Of a stretch of 64,000 nt of DNA, positions 40,573 through 49,753 are shown one piece after another; position 1 is the stretch's first letter; the number at the start of each line of letters is the position of its first letter. The notes under the pieces were generated by a model. It did not search any database. It saw nothing but the letters and a program-made list of their open reading frames with translations, and was not told the DNA's origin. The DNA is from Cupriavidus sp. YR651 (GTDB lineage Bacteria; Pseudomonadota; Gammaproteobacteria; Burkholderiales; Burkholderiaceae): assembly GCF_900101625.1 (NCBI RefSeq), contig NZ_FMYZ01000021.1:1-64000 (forward strand), in the 5' to 3' direction. A program made the translations under genes and the position numbers.

Positions 40573-41412
40573 ATGGGCAATCATCATCGGGTGTTCTTGA
40601 TCACCGGCGTCAGTTCCGGATTTGGACGCGCCTTCGCCGAAGCCGCGCTGGCGGCCGGCCATACCGTGCTCGGCACCGTGAGGACCGAGGCCGCACGGAT
40701 CGAATTCGGTCGGCTGCACGAGAACCGCGCGCACGGCGTGGTGCTGGATGTCACCGACCTCGCTGCTGTCGCGCCCACGGTCGACAAGGCCATCGAGCAA
40801 TACGGGCCCATCGACGTTCTGGTGAACAACGCCGGATATGGTCACGAGGGCACGATGGAAGAATCGTCGCTTGACGATCTACTCAGGCAGTTCGATGTCA
40901 ACGTGTTCGGCGCGGTGGCGATGATGAAGGCGGTGCTGCCCGGCATGCGTCGCCGCCGGGCGGGGCACATCATCAACATTACGTCGATGGCCGGTCATAT
41001 CGGCCTGCCGGGCATTACGTATTACTCGGGCAGCAAGTTTGCGCTCGAGGGCATCTCGCAGGCGCTCGCCGCCGAGGTACGCGGTTTCGGCATCAAGGTG
41101 ACCGCCGTGGCGCCGGGCTCGTTCCGCACCGATTGGGCGGGGCGTTCCATGGTGCGCGCCGAACGCAGCATCGATGATTACGATGCCGTGTTCAACCGGC
41201 TCCGCGAGGGCCGCCTGGCACGGAACGGCAAGCAGGCAGGTGATCCCGCCAAGGCGGCTGCCGTGCTGCTATCGCTGGTCGAGCGTGAAAACCCGCCGAT
41301 CCACCTGTTGCTGGGCAACGATGCCTTCGATCTGGTGACGGCGAGGCGAGCGGCGCTGGATAAGGAGCTTCACGCCTCCGAGGCCATTTCCAGAAGCACC
41401 GATTTTTCGTGA
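40573..41412 (+). CDS. Short-chain dehydrogenase/reductase
   Basis: This 279-residue classical SDR has the coenzyme site TGVSSGFG at 11-18, NNAG at 85-88, and the catalytic triad Ser138 (INITSMAG), Tyr151 and Lys155 (YYSGSKFALEG). There is no Arg or Lys after the first Gly motif, but R37 near the end of beta-2 suggests NADP(H). A GAAGGGAG ribosome binding site fixes ATG 40573. It is of the oxidoreductase type often annotated with ketosteroid- or retinol-like enzymes; the substrate is unknown and no pathway neighbour is evident. Confidence 0.9.
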   Translation: MGNHHRVFLITGVSSGFGRAFAEAALAAGHTVLGTVRTEAARIEFGRLHENRAHGVVLDVTDLAAVAPTVDKAIEQYGPIDVLVNNAGYGHEGTMEESSLDDLLRQFDVNVFGAVAMMKAVLPGMRRRRAGHIINITSMAGHIGLPGITYYSGSKFALEGISQALAAEVRGFGIKVTAVAPGSFRTDWAGRSMVRAERSIDDYDAVFNRLREGRLARNGKQAGDPAKAAAVLLSLVERENPPIHLLLGNDAFDLVTARRAALDKELHASEAISRSTDFS

Positions 41413-41740
41413 TGGCGCAGTGTCGGGCCGGCCCATGCTGCCCGGCACAACCGCTGAGAAGATCTGGATTGACCGGCGTCGGCGCGGGGTGCACCGCAGC
41501 ATGAATCCTGCGCGCCGGGTCTACCGGCGCCTGAGTGGCCCCCAGGCCGCAACGTCAAGCCATGCATGCAGGTCTTAGGTGCCCGCAAATCGTTGTTTTT
41601 GCTGGGCTTTCATCCCGATGTCGCGAGGGAAGTGTCTGGCGGGAAAGTTTTTGTAACTGGGCGACGGCATCGTGCTGTCAACCATCCGCGTGCTTATGCG
41701 TCAAACCGGCATCCCGGTTGCATGCGAGAGGCCTTCCCAC
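41413..41740. other. Intergenic interval of 328 bp
   Basis: I see no gene, terminator with a T tract or clear promoter here. It presumably contains the promoter of the DUF1800/DUF1501 pair. Confidence 0.5.
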
Positions 41741-43336
41741 ATGGCTCACCCCAATCCTCGGGCACGCTGGACCCAGCGGCTGGCGTCGTGGCTCGCGTTG
41801 CCGCTGTTGCTGGCGGCATGTGCGCAGCCCGCATTGTCCCCGGATGCCGCCGCCGCTGCAGGTGCCAAAGGCAGCCTGTCCGCCGTGGACCTGCGCTGGC
41901 TCAATACGATCAGCTTCGGTGCCGACCAGGCCAGCGTCCAGCGGCTGCAGGCGATCGGCCGCCAGCGCTACCTGGAGGAACAGCTGACGCTGCCCGTGGC
42001 CGATCCACCGGCGCTGGCGTCCGCCATCGCGGCATTGCCGGTCAGCCAGTCCGACGCGCTGGCGCGCCAGCAGGCCCTGCGCGCCGAGCGCCAGCGCATC
42101 GCCGCGCTCAGTGACGAGACCGAGCGCCAGCAGGCGCGTCAGGCCCTGAACCGGCAGGGGCGCGATCTGGTGATCGATGCCGGCCGCCGCCACCTTCTTC
42201 GCGCGTTGTACTCGCCGGCGCAACTGCGGGAGCAGATGACGTGGTTCTGGATGAATCATTTCAGCGTCTATGCCGGCAAGGGGCAGGTGCGGCTGGCGCT
42301 GCCCGACTACGAAGACAAGGTGATTCGCCCGCGCGCGCTGGGCAAGTTCCGCGACCTGGTCATGGCCACGGTCACCGCGCCCGCCATGCTCCTGTATCTC
42401 GACAATGCGCAGAGCGCCGTCAATCGCATCAACGAGAACTACGCGCGCGAGCTGATGGAGTTGCACACGCTCGGTGTCTCCGGCGGGCCCAGCGGGTCCC
42501 AATACACGCAGCAGGACGTCCAGGAGCTGGCGCGGGTGCTGACCGGCGTCGGCGTCAACCTGCGCGGCGAGCCGCCCCGGCTGGGGCCGGCGCGGGCGGG
42601 GTTGTATCGCGGCGAAGGGCTGTTCGAGTTCAACCCGAACCGGCATGACTTTGGCCCGAAGACGCTGCTGGGCCAGCGCATCGATCCGTCAGGCTTTGCC
42701 GAAGTGGAGCAGGCCGTGGCGATCCTGTCACGCCAGCCGGCCACGGCGCGATTCATCTCGGCCAAGCTCGCCACCTACTTCCTTGCCGACAGTCCGCCGC
42801 CGGCCCTGGTGGAGCGCATGGCCGGCACATTCGTCCGTACGGATGGCGATATCGGCGCGGTGCTGACCACGCTGTTCCTGTCGAAGGAATTCGACCGCCT
42901 GCCTGCGGCGGGCACCCGCAAGTTCAAGGACCCGATGGTGTTCGTGGTGTCATCGATGCGGCTGGCCTACGACGGGCGGCCGGTCACGAACCTGCGGCCG
43001 GTGGTCAACTGGCTCAACCAGCTGGGCGAGCCGCTCTATGGCCACGTGGCGCCCGATGGCTATCCGGCCATGGAAAGCGCCTGGGCCAGCTCGGGCCAGA
43101 TGGTGCGGCGCTTCGAGATCGCACGTGCGATCGGTAGCGGTCCGGCCGGCCTGTTCGCCGGAGAGGATGGCCAGCCAGCCACGCGGCGAGGATTCCCAGT
43201 GCCGAACAGCCGCATGTTCTACGACACCATCGAGGCAACGCTCAGCCCCGGCACGCGCGATGCGCTGGCGCAGGCCGCGTCGCAGGGGGAGTGGAATGCG
43301 GTGTTGCTGAGTTCGCCGGAATGGATGCAACGATGA
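41741..43336 (+). CDS. DUF1800 family lipoprotein
   Basis: This 531-residue exported protein has a lipobox LLAAC near residue 27. Family signatures are the N-terminal AVDLRWLNTISFGAD and LREQMTWFWMNHFSVY, then NENYARELMELHTLGV, the best conserved DUF1800 segment, and RHDFGPKTLLG. A long helical insertion rich in Gln and Arg lies at about residues 85-140. It is followed 19 bp later by a DUF1501 gene; the two families are commonly paired. Function unknown; a role in periplasmic metabolism or export is guessed from the signals. An alternative start lies upstream at 41696. Confidence 0.88.
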   Translation: MAHPNPRARWTQRLASWLALPLLLAACAQPALSPDAAAAAGAKGSLSAVDLRWLNTISFGADQASVQRLQAIGRQRYLEEQLTLPVADPPALASAIAALPVSQSDALARQQALRAERQRIAALSDETERQQARQALNRQGRDLVIDAGRRHLLRALYSPAQLREQMTWFWMNHFSVYAGKGQVRLALPDYEDKVIRPRALGKFRDLVMATVTAPAMLLYLDNAQSAVNRINENYARELMELHTLGVSGGPSGSQYTQQDVQELARVLTGVGVNLRGEPPRLGPARAGLYRGEGLFEFNPNRHDFGPKTLLGQRIDPSGFAEVEQAVAILSRQPATARFISAKLATYFLADSPPPALVERMAGTFVRTDGDIGAVLTTLFLSKEFDRLPAAGTRKFKDPMVFVVSSMRLAYDGRPVTNLRPVVNWLNQLGEPLYGHVAPDGYPAMESAWASSGQMVRRFEIARAIGSGPAGLFAGEDGQPATRRGFPVPNSRMFYDTIEATLSPGTRDALAQAASQGEWNAVLLSSPEWMQR

Positions 43337-43355
43337 CGGCGCATAGGAGCGGGCA

Positions 43356-44672
43356 ATGAATCGACGGAACTGGCTCAGGACGTTGGGTGGCGCGGGCCTG
43401 GCGCTGACGCTGCCGGCAGTGACTTCGCGCGTGTTCGCAATGCCCGCGCAGGCCGATGCGCGTTTCCTGCTGGTGTTCCTGCGCGGTGGCTATGACGCGG
43501 CGAACGTGCTGGTGCCTGCCGGCAGCGATTTCTATTACGCGTCGCGACCCAATATCGCGATCCGCCGGCCGGTGGCGCCGGACAGCACACCGGACCCGGC
43601 AGCGGCCTTGTCGCTCTCGTTGCCCAGGTCGGGGAGTGGAGAGGGCGTCGATACGTGGGCGCTGCATCCCGCGCTGGGCGCGACGGTGCTGCCGCTGTGG
43701 CAGCGTCAGGAACTGGCTTTCGTGCCTTTTGCGGGCACGGACGACATGTCGCGCAGCCATTTCGAGACGCAGGACGGGATCGAAGCCGGCTTGTCCGGCG
43801 ATGCCCACGCCGGCGGCGTGCCGCGCGGCAGCGGTTTCCTGAACCGGCTCGCGCAGTCGATGGGCGGACAGGCGGCGCCCGTCGCCTTCACCGATGGCCT
43901 GCCGATGGTGTTGTCCGGTGGTCTCAGCGTGCCGAACGTATCGCTCAAGGGCCCCGGCCGCACGCCGTTCGATGCGCGGCAAACCAGCTTGCTCGCGCAG
44001 ATGTACCAGGGCACGCGCTTTGAGTCGCTGATCGCCGAGGGCTTCGATTTGCGGCAGACCGTGGCGGAGCAGGCGGAAGCCATGCGCCGGCATGAGGCCG
44101 CGATGCAGGCCGGCGGCGAATCGATGGCGGGGCGGATGCAGGAGATGCAGGCGGCCAACCGGCGGTCCCTGAGCGCGCGCGGATTCGAGCAGGAGGCGCG
44201 CCGCATGGCTGGCCTGATGCGCGACAAGTTCAACGTCGGCTTTATCGATGTGGGCGGCTGGGATACCCACGTCAACGAGGGCGGCGCGCAGGGGCAACTC
44301 GCAAACCTGCTGGATAACCTCGGGCGGGGGCTCTCCGGTTTCGCCGAGGAAATGGGGCCGGCCTGGCGCCAGACCACGGTCGTCGTGATCTCCGAATTCG
44401 GCCGTACTTTCCGCGAGAACGGGACGCGCGGCACCGATCACGGACACGGCACGGTGTACTGGGTGGCGGGCGGTGCCGTGCGTGGCGGGCGCATCGTCGG
44501 CGAGCAGGTGGCCGTGTCGCAGTCGACGCTCAATCAGAACCGCGACTGGCCGGTGCTCAACGACTACCGGGCCATCCTGGGCGGTGTGTTCCGTCGTCTG
44601 TATGGATTGGACGAGAGCCGCCTGGCGCAAGTGTTTCCGGGCAGCCGGCCGCGCGATATCGGGCTGGTCTGA
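43356..44672 (+). CDS. DUF1501 family protein with Tat signal
   Basis: This 438-residue protein has a twin-arginine-type signal NRRNWLRTLGGAGLALTLP, so it is exported folded. The core resembles the alkaline phosphatase/sulfatase fold: FLLVFLRGGYDAANVLVP at the start, GTDDMSRSHFETQDGIEAG in the middle, and VVVISEFGRTFRENGTRGTDHGHGTVYWVAGGAV, where D and H residues are probable metal ligands. Partner of the preceding DUF1800 gene. Enzymatic activity is not established for this family. Confidence 0.88.
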   Translation: MNRRNWLRTLGGAGLALTLPAVTSRVFAMPAQADARFLLVFLRGGYDAANVLVPAGSDFYYASRPNIAIRRPVAPDSTPDPAAALSLSLPRSGSGEGVDTWALHPALGATVLPLWQRQELAFVPFAGTDDMSRSHFETQDGIEAGLSGDAHAGGVPRGSGFLNRLAQSMGGQAAPVAFTDGLPMVLSGGLSVPNVSLKGPGRTPFDARQTSLLAQMYQGTRFESLIAEGFDLRQTVAEQAEAMRRHEAAMQAGGESMAGRMQEMQAANRRSLSARGFEQEARRMAGLMRDKFNVGFIDVGGWDTHVNEGGAQGQLANLLDNLGRGLSGFAEEMGPAWRQTTVVVISEFGRTFRENGTRGTDHGHGTVYWVAGGAVRGGRIVGEQVAVSQSTLNQNRDWPVLNDYRAILGGVFRRLYGLDESRLAQVFPGSRPRDIGLV

Positions 44673-44817
44673 CCGCGTCCTGCGCGCGTTGTCAGGGCGC
44701 GCGCGAGGCATCCGGGGCATACCCCCGGCAAGTGGGGGCTCAAGTCGGGGCGTGATCGCGCCGTTAGTCAGCGGTGGGAGTGGCTTTCGCCCACAGCACG
44801 ATCCACAGCCAGTTTGA

Positions 44818-45678
44818 GTGCAAGCCTTGTCGCGACCTCTGACGCCCTCTATTGCCGATTGCCTCGAACACCAACGCCTGCGGCCGGTATTCCAGCCGAT
44901 CGGGTCACTCGCCACTGGCGAGGTGATGGGATATGAGGCGCTGATTCGCGGCCCCGCCGGCACGCCGCTGGAAAGTCCCATCGCGCTGTTCGCGGAAGCG
45001 GCGCGCGCGGGCTGCCTGGTCCGGCTGGAGCGGCTGGCCTCGCGCATCGCCATCGCCGCGTTCATGCGCGCCAGGCTGCCCGGCAAGCTCTTCCTGAACT
45101 ACAGCGCCGATTCGATTCGCGAGATTGACGGTTCCCGCGAGGAGGTGAGGGCGTTCCTGCAAAGCCAGGGCCTCACCACCGACCGCATCGTGATCGAGCT
45201 GACGGAGCAGGCGCCGCTCGGCTCGCTGGAAACGCTGGCGCAAGCTGTCGCCGCGATCCGTGGCCGGGGTGCGCAGTTCGCGCTGGACGACTACGGCACC
45301 GGCCATGCCAACCTCGGGCAGTGGATCGCGCTGAAACCCGACTACGTCAAGATCGCCCGCGTGGTGGTGGATGGCGTGGTGTCGTCGCCGTTCCAGCTGG
45401 AGGCATTGCGTGCGATGTGCCAGCTGGCAAAGATCGGCAACACCGCGCTGGTGGCGGAAGGCATCGAGCAGGAAGCCGACCTGCTTATCTGCCGTGATCT
45501 CGGCATCCACTATGCGCAAGGCTATCTGCTGGCGCGGCCCACGGCGGAACCGCCGCTGACGCTGTCCGAAGCCTCGCTGCGCGCCCTGCGTTCGGGGCCC
45601 ATCGAGGTGCTGCCCGGTGGTGCCGTGGAGGCGCCTTGCGGCGGCTCGCCCGCACGTCGGCTGCGCTCCGGGGAGTAG
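44818..45678 (+). CDS. EAL domain cyclic-di-GMP phosphodiesterase
   Basis: This 286-residue single-domain EAL protein starts at GTG 44818. The catalytic residues are largely present: E in YEALIRG, N in FLNYSAD, E in IELTEQ, the DD pair in DDYGTGHANLG, K in PDYVKIAR, E in VAEGIEQ and Q in YAQGYLLARP. The usual Asp after KI is Ala, which may lower activity. There is no sensor or membrane domain, so regulation must come from elsewhere. The C-terminal 35 residues are low complexity. A CCCCC/GGGGG hairpin lies in the 145-bp gap upstream. Confidence 0.88.
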   Translation: MQALSRPLTPSIADCLEHQRLRPVFQPIGSLATGEVMGYEALIRGPAGTPLESPIALFAEAARAGCLVRLERLASRIAIAAFMRARLPGKLFLNYSADSIREIDGSREEVRAFLQSQGLTTDRIVIELTEQAPLGSLETLAQAVAAIRGRGAQFALDDYGTGHANLGQWIALKPDYVKIARVVVDGVVSSPFQLEALRAMCQLAKIGNTALVAEGIEQEADLLICRDLGIHYAQGYLLARPTAEPPLTLSEASLRALRSGPIEVLPGGAVEAPCGGSPARRLRSGE

Positions 45679-45697
45679 CCGCGACGGATCGCCCGAT

Positions 45698-46609
45698 TCA
45701 GTTCCGGTCGAAAGCCGTCACCTTGGGCAGCACCACCGCCAGATAGTCGACCATGGTGCGTACCGCCGGCAGCAGGCCGGTGCGATACGGAATCAGGGCC
45801 GTGATGCGGGCATCGGCGGCCATCCAGTCAGGCAGGATCTGCCGCAGCGTGCCGTCCTTCAGTTCAGCCTGGCAGATATATCCGGGCAGGGCCGCAATGC
45901 CGATGTTCGCGCAGGCGGCTTCCTTCACCGAAATCAGGCTGTTGCTCTGGAATCTCGGATCGATCGGCACGGTGACCACACGATTGTCCGGCCCCTGCAG
46001 TTGCCACTGTTGCGCCCCTTTGCCGGTGATGGAGATGATCGAGTGGGACACCAGATCTTCCGGCTGTTCCGGCTGCGACGTCCTTTCCAGATACTCCGAC
46101 CCCGCGAAGAGAAACCACGGCGCCTTGGCTAGCGGATGCTGGACCAGATTGGAGTCCTGGAGCTGGCCGGTATGGCCCCGGATCGCCAGGTCGAATCCCT
46201 CTCCCACGATATCCACCATCCGGTCCGTCGCGGATTCGACAATCTTCACCTTGGGGTGGCTGGAGAGAAAGGTGGGCAGCACGTGGCGCAGCGCAAACTG
46301 CGCGATCTCGGCGGCGGTCGTGACGCGGATGATGCCGCTCGGTTCCGCAAGCCGCTGACGCATGGCCTCTTCGGCAACCTCGGCACTCCGCAGCAGGGCC
46401 ATGGCGTACTGGTAGAACTCCTGGCCCACCTCGGTCATGGCGAACTGGCGCGAGGTCCGGTTGATGAGCCGGACGCCCAGCGACGCTTCCAGTTCCTTGA
46501 CCCGATGGCTCAGCGTCGACTTCGGCAGCCGCAGCATCTCGCCGGCCGAGGTGAATCCGCCACGGTCAACCACCTGTACGAAGAAATAGACGTCCTTCAG
46601 ATCCAGCAT
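45698..46609 (-). CDS. LysR family regulator of the hydroquinone dioxygenase genes
   Basis: This 303-residue regulator has helix-turn-helix segment DLKDVYFFVQVVDRGGFTSAGEMLRLPKSTLSHRVKELEASLG. The VVDRGGF variant is common in regulators of quinone and chlorohydroquinone genes. The effector domain follows from about residue 90 (GIIRVTTAAEIAQFAL). It diverges from the ring-cleavage dioxygenase gene across a 276-bp region holding an inverted repeat. ATG 46609 is chosen over 46624 because it gives the family N-terminus. By context it is a LinR/PcpR-like activator; this is inference. Confidence 0.9.
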   Translation of the reverse strand: MLDLKDVYFFVQVVDRGGFTSAGEMLRLPKSTLSHRVKELEASLGVRLINRTSRQFAMTEVGQEFYQYAMALLRSAEVAEEAMRQRLAEPSGIIRVTTAAEIAQFALRHVLPTFLSSHPKVKIVESATDRMVDIVGEGFDLAIRGHTGQLQDSNLVQHPLAKAPWFLFAGSEYLERTSQPEQPEDLVSHSIISITGKGAQQWQLQGPDNRVVTVPIDPRFQSNSLISVKEAACANIGIAALPGYICQAELKDGTLRQILPDWMAADARITALIPYRTGLLPAVRTMVDYLAVVLPKVTAFDRN

Positions 46610-46751
46610 TGCATGGGGGCGCACGGGCCATTGCCGGCGATGGCAACGGCTGTGGTGGGGGCTGTAATTGGGGCCCGATCATACTCCACGCCCCGAGCAC
46701 GGTGCCATCCGGGCAAACCTTGGTGCACGCCACCTCGCACGGCCCGCGATC

Positions 46752-46768
46752 GTTCGATTTTGCCGAAC
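46752..46768. promoter_or_regulatory. Candidate LysR box ahead of the dioxygenase
   Basis: GTTCG-N7-CGAAC inverted repeat (46752-46756 with 46764-46768) in the divergent promoter region, about 120 bp before the dioxygenase start. A second short repeat CAAT-CGAT-ATTG lies 25 bp downstream. Confidence 0.45.
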
Positions 46769-46885
46769 CTTGCGTACACGTTATGACGGCTTCCCAATCG
46801 ATATTGAACGCTTAAGCTTGTCGCACCAGAGCGGCCCCCCACGCTGTCTCTTTCTGGTACGTCAATATTCAAAGTGGAGAAGACA

Positions 46886-47836
46886 ATGTCGATGATCAAG
46901 GGATTTCATCACCTGACCGCGGGTGTCAGACACGCTCAGGAAGATGTGGATTTCTATGTCAAGCTGCTTGGGCAGAGCCTGGTGAAGAAGACCGTTCTGC
47001 TTGATGGCGAGGATCCGATCTATCACCTGTACTACGGCAATGCGAACGGCGATCCGGGCACGCTGGTGACCTCGTTTCCGTTCCGCCAGCGCGGCGTGAT
47101 GGCGCGCCCCGGCTCGGGCCAGGTCAGGGTCATCAACTACTCGGTCCCCAGGGGCTCGCTCGCGTTCTGGCGCAACCGCTTCGATGCGATGAACATCGCG
47201 TATGACACCGAGATCACCGAGCGGTTTGATGAGCGGCGCCAGCGGTTCCATCATCCGTGCGGCATCGAGTTCGACCTCGTCGAGACGGATCTCGATATGC
47301 GCCCCGCCTGCATGGCGAGCGACATTCCTGAAGCCTGTGCAATCCGGGGTGTGCATAGCATCACGCTGTCGCTGCGCGAAGTCGAGGAATCGATCCGCTT
47401 CATGAGCGAAGCCATCGGCTTCCGCCAGGTGGGTCAGTCGGGGCCTTACTACCGCTTCGAGACGCACACCGGCGGCCCCGGCATGGTCGTCGAGTTCCAG
47501 CATGAGCCCGACCGGCTCCAGGGGTCGTCGGTCTATGGCGAAGGCACGATCCATCATGTGGCCTTCGCGGTGGACAGCATGGACCAGCAAATGATCCTCA
47601 AGGAAAAGTTCATGGCGCTGGGCTACATCGACACCTCCGAGTCGGTGAACCGCAACTACTTCCGTTCGATGTATTTCAAGATGCCGGGCGGCGTGATGTT
47701 CGAGGCGGCGACCACCGATATCGGCTTCGCCATCGACGAAAAACCCGGCCACTTTGGCGAGGAATTCCAGCTCCCGCCCTGGCTGGTGGATCGCAAGGAC
47801 GAACTGCTCGGCCGCCTCGAACCCATCTCCGTTTAA
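46886..47836 (+). CDS. Hydroquinone ring-cleavage dioxygenase, LinE/PcpA/MhqO type
   Basis: This 316-residue Fe(II) vicinal-oxygen-chelate enzyme opens (substituted) hydroquinones next to a hydroxyl. Matches to LinE and PcpA as I recall them are LLGQSLVKKTVLLDG, YHLYYGNANGDPGTLVTSFP, the FHHP segment and YFRSMYFKMPGGVMFEAATT. Metal ligands are predicted at His8/His9 (GFHHL), His223/His224 (GTIHHVAF) and Glu273 (MFEA). A GGAG six bases before ATG 46886 decides the start over GTG 46874. It leads an operon with a quinone reductase and diverges from a LysR gene. The alternative is a MhqO-like quinone-stress enzyme with no catabolic role. Confidence 0.9.
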   Translation: MSMIKGFHHLTAGVRHAQEDVDFYVKLLGQSLVKKTVLLDGEDPIYHLYYGNANGDPGTLVTSFPFRQRGVMARPGSGQVRVINYSVPRGSLAFWRNRFDAMNIAYDTEITERFDERRQRFHHPCGIEFDLVETDLDMRPACMASDIPEACAIRGVHSITLSLREVEESIRFMSEAIGFRQVGQSGPYYRFETHTGGPGMVVEFQHEPDRLQGSSVYGEGTIHHVAFAVDSMDQQMILKEKFMALGYIDTSESVNRNYFRSMYFKMPGGVMFEAATTDIGFAIDEKPGHFGEEFQLPPWLVDRKDELLGRLEPISV

Positions 47837-47862
47837 CCGTATTCACGCTGTCAGGACCAGAA

Positions 47863-48489
47863 ATGCAGAAACCCAAAGTACTGATCGTCTTCTACTCGCG
47901 CAACAGCTCGACGGAATTGCTGGCCAAGGCCGTGGCCGAAGGGGCCATCGCGGCCGGCGCGGAAGTGCGCATGCGGCGCGCGCGCGAGGTTGTCGGCCAC
48001 GACGTCATGCGTCAGGCGCCGGGCTGGCTGGAGAACGCCACGGAGATGAATGCCAAATACGAAGCGCCGACCGAGGCCGACGCCGAGTGGGCCGATGCCA
48101 TCGTGTTCGGCACGCCGACGCGATTCGGTTCGATCTCGACGGAGCTCAAGGCCTATATCGACGGGCTCGGTGGCCTGTGGTTCCAGGGCAAGCTGAACGG
48201 CAAGGTGGGATCGGTCTTCGGTTCCACGTCATCGCGCCACGGCGGCAACGAATCCACGCTGCTGTCGATCTATACGCCGATGGCGCACCTGGGCCTGATC
48301 ATCGTGCCGCTGGGCTATGCCGACGCCGCGATGTTCAAGGCCGGCACGCCCTATGGCGCCACCCATGTCTCGCAGCTCGACGCGGTGAAGCCCGATGAAG
48401 ACCACCTGGCGGTTGCCCGCTTCCAGGGCCGCAGGGTAACGAGCGTCGCGCGTTCCTTGCATTGCGCGCAGGAACCCGTGGCAGCCTGA
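47863..48489 (+). CDS. wrbA: NAD(P)H:quinone oxidoreductase, WrbA family
   Basis: This 208-residue flavodoxin-fold enzyme has FMN loop VFYSRNSSTELLAKAVAEGA, second loop GTPTRFGSISTELK and third loop GSTSSRHGGNESTLLS. It reduces quinones by two electrons to hydroquinones. It starts 26 bp after the hydroquinone dioxygenase stop, so quinone reduction and ring cleavage are probably co-expressed. A perfect hairpin 14 bp after its stop may end this transcript. Confidence 0.9.
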   Translation: MQKPKVLIVFYSRNSSTELLAKAVAEGAIAAGAEVRMRRAREVVGHDVMRQAPGWLENATEMNAKYEAPTEADAEWADAIVFGTPTRFGSISTELKAYIDGLGGLWFQGKLNGKVGSVFGSTSSRHGGNESTLLSIYTPMAHLGLIIVPLGYADAAMFKAGTPYGATHVSQLDAVKPDEDHLAVARFQGRRVTSVARSLHCAQEPVAA

Positions 48490-48503
48490 CGCGCATCGTT
48501 CGC

Positions 48504-48530
48504 GCAGTGTCGCGCTAGTGGCGACACTGC
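48504..48530 (+). terminator. Perfect 10-bp hairpin after wrbA
   Basis: GCAGTGTCGC (48504-48513) pairs with GCGACACTGC (48521-48530), 7-nt loop, no T tract. It separates the dioxygenase-wrbA pair from the sulfatase group. Confidence 0.5.
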
Positions 48531-48657
48531 CGCGACACCCGCCAGTCCGATCATGTGCCGCGCCCGCAATCGGTAACAGCCCGCGCACGCATCGGGCCAT
48601 GGTATAGGATGGTTCAGTCGATATGAATGGCTTTACGCCTGACTCGCGGGGTCATGT

Positions 48658-49656
48658 ATGGCTAATCGATCACTGAACATAGCGAGCGAGTTGAACGCCG
48701 AGCAACGCTCGGTCAACGCGTCGACCCCGACCGCCAATATGGTGCCCATCGCCGGCGGCACGTTCCTCATGGGATCGAACAGCCATTATCCCGAGGAGGC
48801 GCCGGCGCACAAGGTCAGCGTTCGCGACTTCTGGATGGATCGCCACACGGTGACGAACGCCGAGTTCAGGCGCTTCGTCGACGCCACGGGCCACGTTACG
48901 CTGGCCGAGCGTCCCGCTAACCCGGAAGACTATCCGGGCGCACTGCCGGACATGCTCGCACCCTCTTCAGTCATGTTTGCCAAGGCCTCGCATCGCGTGG
49001 ATCTGCGCGATCGCTACAACTGGTGGGTCTACACCCCCGGCGCCGACTGGCGACATCCACGCGGGCCGTCCAGCTCGCTCAAAGGTCTCTGGGACCACCC
49101 CGTCGTGCATATCGCCTACCAGGACGCCATGGCGTATGCGACCTGGGCCGGCAAGGACCTGCCGACCGAGGCCGAGTGGGAGTTCGCCGCGCGCGGCGGG
49201 CTCGATGGCGCGGAGTTCGCATGGGGCGACGAATTTACCCCGCGCGGCAAGCATATGGCTAACACCTGGCAAGGCGAGTTTCCCTGGCAGAACCTGCTGG
49301 AGGACGGTTACGAGTGGACCGCGCCGGTGGGTTCCTTCGCCCCGAACGGCTACGGGCTCTATGACATGGCCGGCAATGTGTGGGAGTGGACGAGCGACTG
49401 GTACCAGGACCACGGCAAGATCGTGAAGGCCTGTTGCACGCTGGACAACCCGCGCGGCGGGGCCCTCGAAGCTAGCGTCGATCCACTGACACCGCAGATT
49501 CAGATTCCACGGAAGGTGATGAAGGGCGGGTCATACCTGTGCGCGCCGAACTACTGCAGGCGCTATCGGCCCGCCGCGAGAATGCCGCAGGCCGTCGACA
49601 CGTCCACATGCCATTTGGGCTTTCGTTGCGTGATACGCGGAGATTCGCCCGCTTGA
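48658..49656 (+). CDS. Formylglycine-generating enzyme (sulfatase-activating, SUMF1 type)
   Basis: This 332-residue copper-dependent oxygenase converts the active-site Cys of sulfatases to C-alpha-formylglycine. The FGE core runs from VPIAGGTFLMGS, through WMDRHTVTNAEFRRFV and LPTEAEWEFAARGG, to GNVWEWTSDW. The redox Cys pair is retained: Cys295 and Cys300 in GGSYLCAPNYCRRYR, aligning with the two active-site cysteines of human FGE. It has no signal peptide, so it acts in the cytoplasm. The next gene, 97 bp downstream, is a sulfatase with a matching C-x-A-x-R target motif. Confidence 0.93.
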   Translation: MANRSLNIASELNAEQRSVNASTPTANMVPIAGGTFLMGSNSHYPEEAPAHKVSVRDFWMDRHTVTNAEFRRFVDATGHVTLAERPANPEDYPGALPDMLAPSSVMFAKASHRVDLRDRYNWWVYTPGADWRHPRGPSSSLKGLWDHPVVHIAYQDAMAYATWAGKDLPTEAEWEFAARGGLDGAEFAWGDEFTPRGKHMANTWQGEFPWQNLLEDGYEWTAPVGSFAPNGYGLYDMAGNVWEWTSDWYQDHGKIVKACCTLDNPRGGALEASVDPLTPQIQIPRKVMKGGSYLCAPNYCRRYRPAARMPQAVDTSTCHLGFRCVIRGDSPA

Positions 49657-49753
49657 GCAAGGTACGAGAAGAACCCCGGGCGTGACCTGTCAGCAACCGG
49701 CCCTCGGGAGATCCGCTACCGATGACGGTGGCTTCGATACAAAGGAGAGTGTC

